Shown here: positions 33,571-34,762 of the stretch, in pieces | How the letters are laid out: every line of letters starts with the position of its first letter | How positions within the stretch are numbered: position 1 is the stretch's first letter | Source of the DNA: Dryocola clanedunensis subsp. sulfonylureivorans | GTDB lineage: Bacteria > Pseudomonadota > Gammaproteobacteria > Enterobacterales > Enterobacteriaceae | NCBI RefSeq assembly: GCF_016756775.1 | Contig: NZ_JAERMU010000031.1 | Coordinates: 1 to 34,762 of the forward strand | Length of the DNA: 34,762 bases | Direction of reading: 5' to 3' | Position numbers and translations under genes: made by a program | Notes under the pieces: generated by a model | Seen by the model: only the letters and a program-made list of their open reading frames with translations | What the model was told of the DNA's origin: nothing | Database searches by the model: none

Positions 33571-34608
33571 ATGCGTTATAAAAAACTAGGTAACACCGGC
33601 CTGTTTGTCTCAGAACTCTGCCTTGGCACCATGACGTTCGGCGGCGAGGGCGGCATGTGGGGAAAAATCGGCAATCTTGCCCAGAATGAGGCGGAAAAGC
33701 TGGTCGGCGGCGCGCTGGACGCCGGGATAAACTTTATCGATACCGCCAACGTCTATTCGGAAGGGCGCTCGGAAATCATCACCGGCCAGGCGCTCAAAAA
33801 TCTTAAAATCCCGCGTGAGAACGTGGTGGTGGCAACAAAGGTGTTTGGCGAAACGGGCACCGCCGGGGCCAACTCCCGCGGCTCGTCGCGCTATCACATT
33901 ATCAACAGCGTAAAAGACAGCCTGCAGCGCATGCAGCTTGATCACATCGACCTTTATCAGCTGCACGGCTTCGATCCGGCAACCCCGATTGAAGAGACTC
34001 TGCGCGCGCTCGATACCCTGGTGCAGCACGGGCACGTGCGCTACATCGGCGTTTCTAACTGGGCGGCGTGGCAAATCATGAAGGCGCTGGGCATTTCAGA
34101 GCGTCTGGGGCTGGCGCGCTTCGCTTCCCTGCAGGCTTACTACACCATTGCCGGGCGCGATCTTGAACGCGAGCTGGTGCCGATGCTGCAAAGCGAAGGC
34201 GTGGGTCTGATGGTCTGGAGCCCGCTGGCGGGCGGCCTGCTGAGCGGTAAATACGACCGTGACGGCAAAGCGGAAGAGGGCAGCCGCCGCATCGAGTTCG
34301 ATTTCCCGCCGGTCAATAAAGATCGCGCTTTCGACTGCGTGGACGTAATGCGCGAAATTGCCGAAGGCAAGGGCGTTTCCGTGGCGCAGGTAGCGCTGGC
34401 CTGGCTGCTGCACCAGCAAGTGGTCAGCAGCGTGATTATCGGCGCGAAGCGGGTGGATCAGCTTAACGACAATATTGCCGCGACCGACATTCGTTTCACG
34501 GAAGAAGAGCTGAAGCGGCTGGATGCGGTGAGCGAGCTGCCGCGCGAGTATCCGGGCTGGATGCTGGAGCGGCAGGGGGAATATCGTCGTAACCAGCTGA
34601 AAGGGTAG
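33571..34608 (+). CDS. Aldo/keto reductase
   Basis: The 345-residue NADPH-dependent oxidoreductase has a (beta/alpha)8 barrel. The catalytic tetrad is Asp57 (FIDTAN), Tyr62 (VYSEG), Lys90 (ATKVFG) and His132 (YQLHGFD). The cofactor-binding end includes SSVIIGAKRVDQLNDNI. The insertion at 24-36 (GEGGMWGKIGNLA) and overall length point to the AKR11/AKR12-like group rather than the short AKR5 enzymes. Its substrate is unknown. GAGGTC serves as RBS. It stands alone between the efflux operon and the right IS end. Confidence 0.88.
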   Translation: MRYKKLGNTGLFVSELCLGTMTFGGEGGMWGKIGNLAQNEAEKLVGGALDAGINFIDTANVYSEGRSEIITGQALKNLKIPRENVVVATKVFGETGTAGANSRGSSRYHIINSVKDSLQRMQLDHIDLYQLHGFDPATPIEETLRALDTLVQHGHVRYIGVSNWAAWQIMKALGISERLGLARFASLQAYYTIAGRDLERELVPMLQSEGVGLMVWSPLAGGLLSGKYDRDGKAEEGSRRIEFDFPPVNKDRAFDCVDVMREIAEGKGVSVAQVALAWLLHQQVVSSVIIGAKRVDQLNDNIAATDIRFTEEELKRLDAVSELPREYPGWMLERQGEYRRNQLKG

Positions 34609-34660
34609 TTTTACTACGGCGAGTGACGCTGGTGTATGCCGTTGTAGCTACCGTCTTGAA

Positions 34661-34666
34661 CGTCAA
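34661..34666 (-). promoter_or_regulatory. -35 half of the predicted circle-junction promoter
   Basis: TTGACG overlaps the transposase stop codon (TGA at 34665-34663). In a joined circle it would lie 17 bases upstream of TATCTT in the left end. Confidence 0.55.
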
Positions 34667-34762
34667 GCGGTAGCTGCATAATTTTCATCCCATGGCAGGC
34701 GTGTTTTAAGCACCCCGAAGCACATGTGCACCAGCTTGCGCATTACTGCACCCAGCGCCGCC
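34663..34762 (-). CDS. C-terminal 32 residues of IS110-family transposase
   Basis: The minus-strand frame reads AALGAVMRKLVHMCFGVLKT, then 12 more residues ending YAATA and a TGA. The MRKL-x(4)-FGVLK pattern near the C-terminus is characteristic of IS110/IS1111 transposases (the transposase_20 region), whose catalytic serine lies just upstream, outside the window. The gene is truncated by the window edge, not by a mutation that I can see. Confidence 0.78.
   Translation of the reverse strand, partial: AALGAVMRKLVHMCFGVLKTRLPWDENYAATA

Larger units (their letters stand above)
34648..34762 (-). mobile_element. Right end of a second IS110-family (IS621-like) copy, truncated by window edge
   Basis: On the minus strand the element ends ACGGTAG and is followed by core CT (34647-34646) and flank ACAACGG. 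Between the transposase stop and the end are only 15 bases, while the inner sequence carries the inverted-repeat match to the left end of the first copy (TCTTGAAC, CGGTAGCT). The right-end sequence ACGGTAGCT agrees with the donor-loop segment ACGGTAACC in the candidate bridge RNA at 7 of 9 positions. The copy has the same orientation as the one at the left edge. Confidence 0.72.

Noticed and set aside
34614-34647. Possible REP or terminator after the aldo/keto reductase
   Set aside because: CTACGGC and GCCGTTGTAG can pair only weakly across a long loop; too imperfect to call, and part of it is IS target flank.

Overview
The window is chromosomal DNA from a member of the Enterobacteriaceae that is not Escherichia itself. 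Most proteins read as close orthologues of E. coli K-12 genes (Dps, GlnHPQ, OmpX, MntR, DinG, BglX), and REP-type palindromes are scattered between genes. The gene order, however, is a mosaic relative to K-12, and several K-12 genes expected here are absent. An Enterobacter, Leclercia or Kosakonia-like genus is plausible, but I cannot fix the genus from sequence alone.

Layout. (1) 1-246: the left end of an IS110-family insertion sequence (transposase on the minus strand, running off the left edge) abutting a REP palindrome. (2) 271-10163: a GNAT acetyltransferase, dld, bglX, the osmF-yehY-yehX-yehW osmoprotectant ABC operon, the 35-residue protein YohO and mlrA. This is the K-12 '48 min' block without pbpG. 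(3) 10325-11449: roxA, which in K-12 lies beside phoQ. (4) 11586-29129: the K-12 '18 min' block: dinG-ybiB (with a LexA box), ybiJ, mcbA, a flavin-reductase-like gene, rlmF, ybiO, glnHPQ, dps, rhtA, ompX, opgE, mntS, mntR, ybiR. (5) 29231-34608: a three-gene HlyD/DHA2/outer-membrane-factor efflux operon and an aldo/keto reductase, where K-12 has ldtB. (6) 34648-34762: the right end of a second IS110-family copy in the same orientation, with the C-terminus of its transposase.

How the genes work together. The left block holds envelope and osmotic-stress functions (glycoside hydrolysis, D-lactate respiration, RpoS-linked osmoprotectant uptake, curli/biofilm regulator). The central block holds DNA-damage, nitrogen, starvation and manganese responses. 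Recognisable control sites include a LexA box at dinG, a sigma-54 promoter with two NtrC boxes at glnH, a CRP site at ybiJ and MntR-type palindromes at mntS.

The most interesting signal is the 218-base left IS end. Its non-coding leader folds on paper into a 5' hairpin followed by two stem / internal-loop / hairpin modules, the layout of the bridge RNA described for the IS110-family element IS621. One loop carries a 10-base copy of the REP sequence that the element abuts, plus a short segment complementary to the expected right half of the target. The other loop carries segments matching the element's own two ends. Joining the right end seen at 34648+ to the left end would create a promoter, TTGACG-17-TATCTT, placed to transcribe this RNA. 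The class is known; this specific guide set, its REP target and its split promoter are read here directly from the bases.
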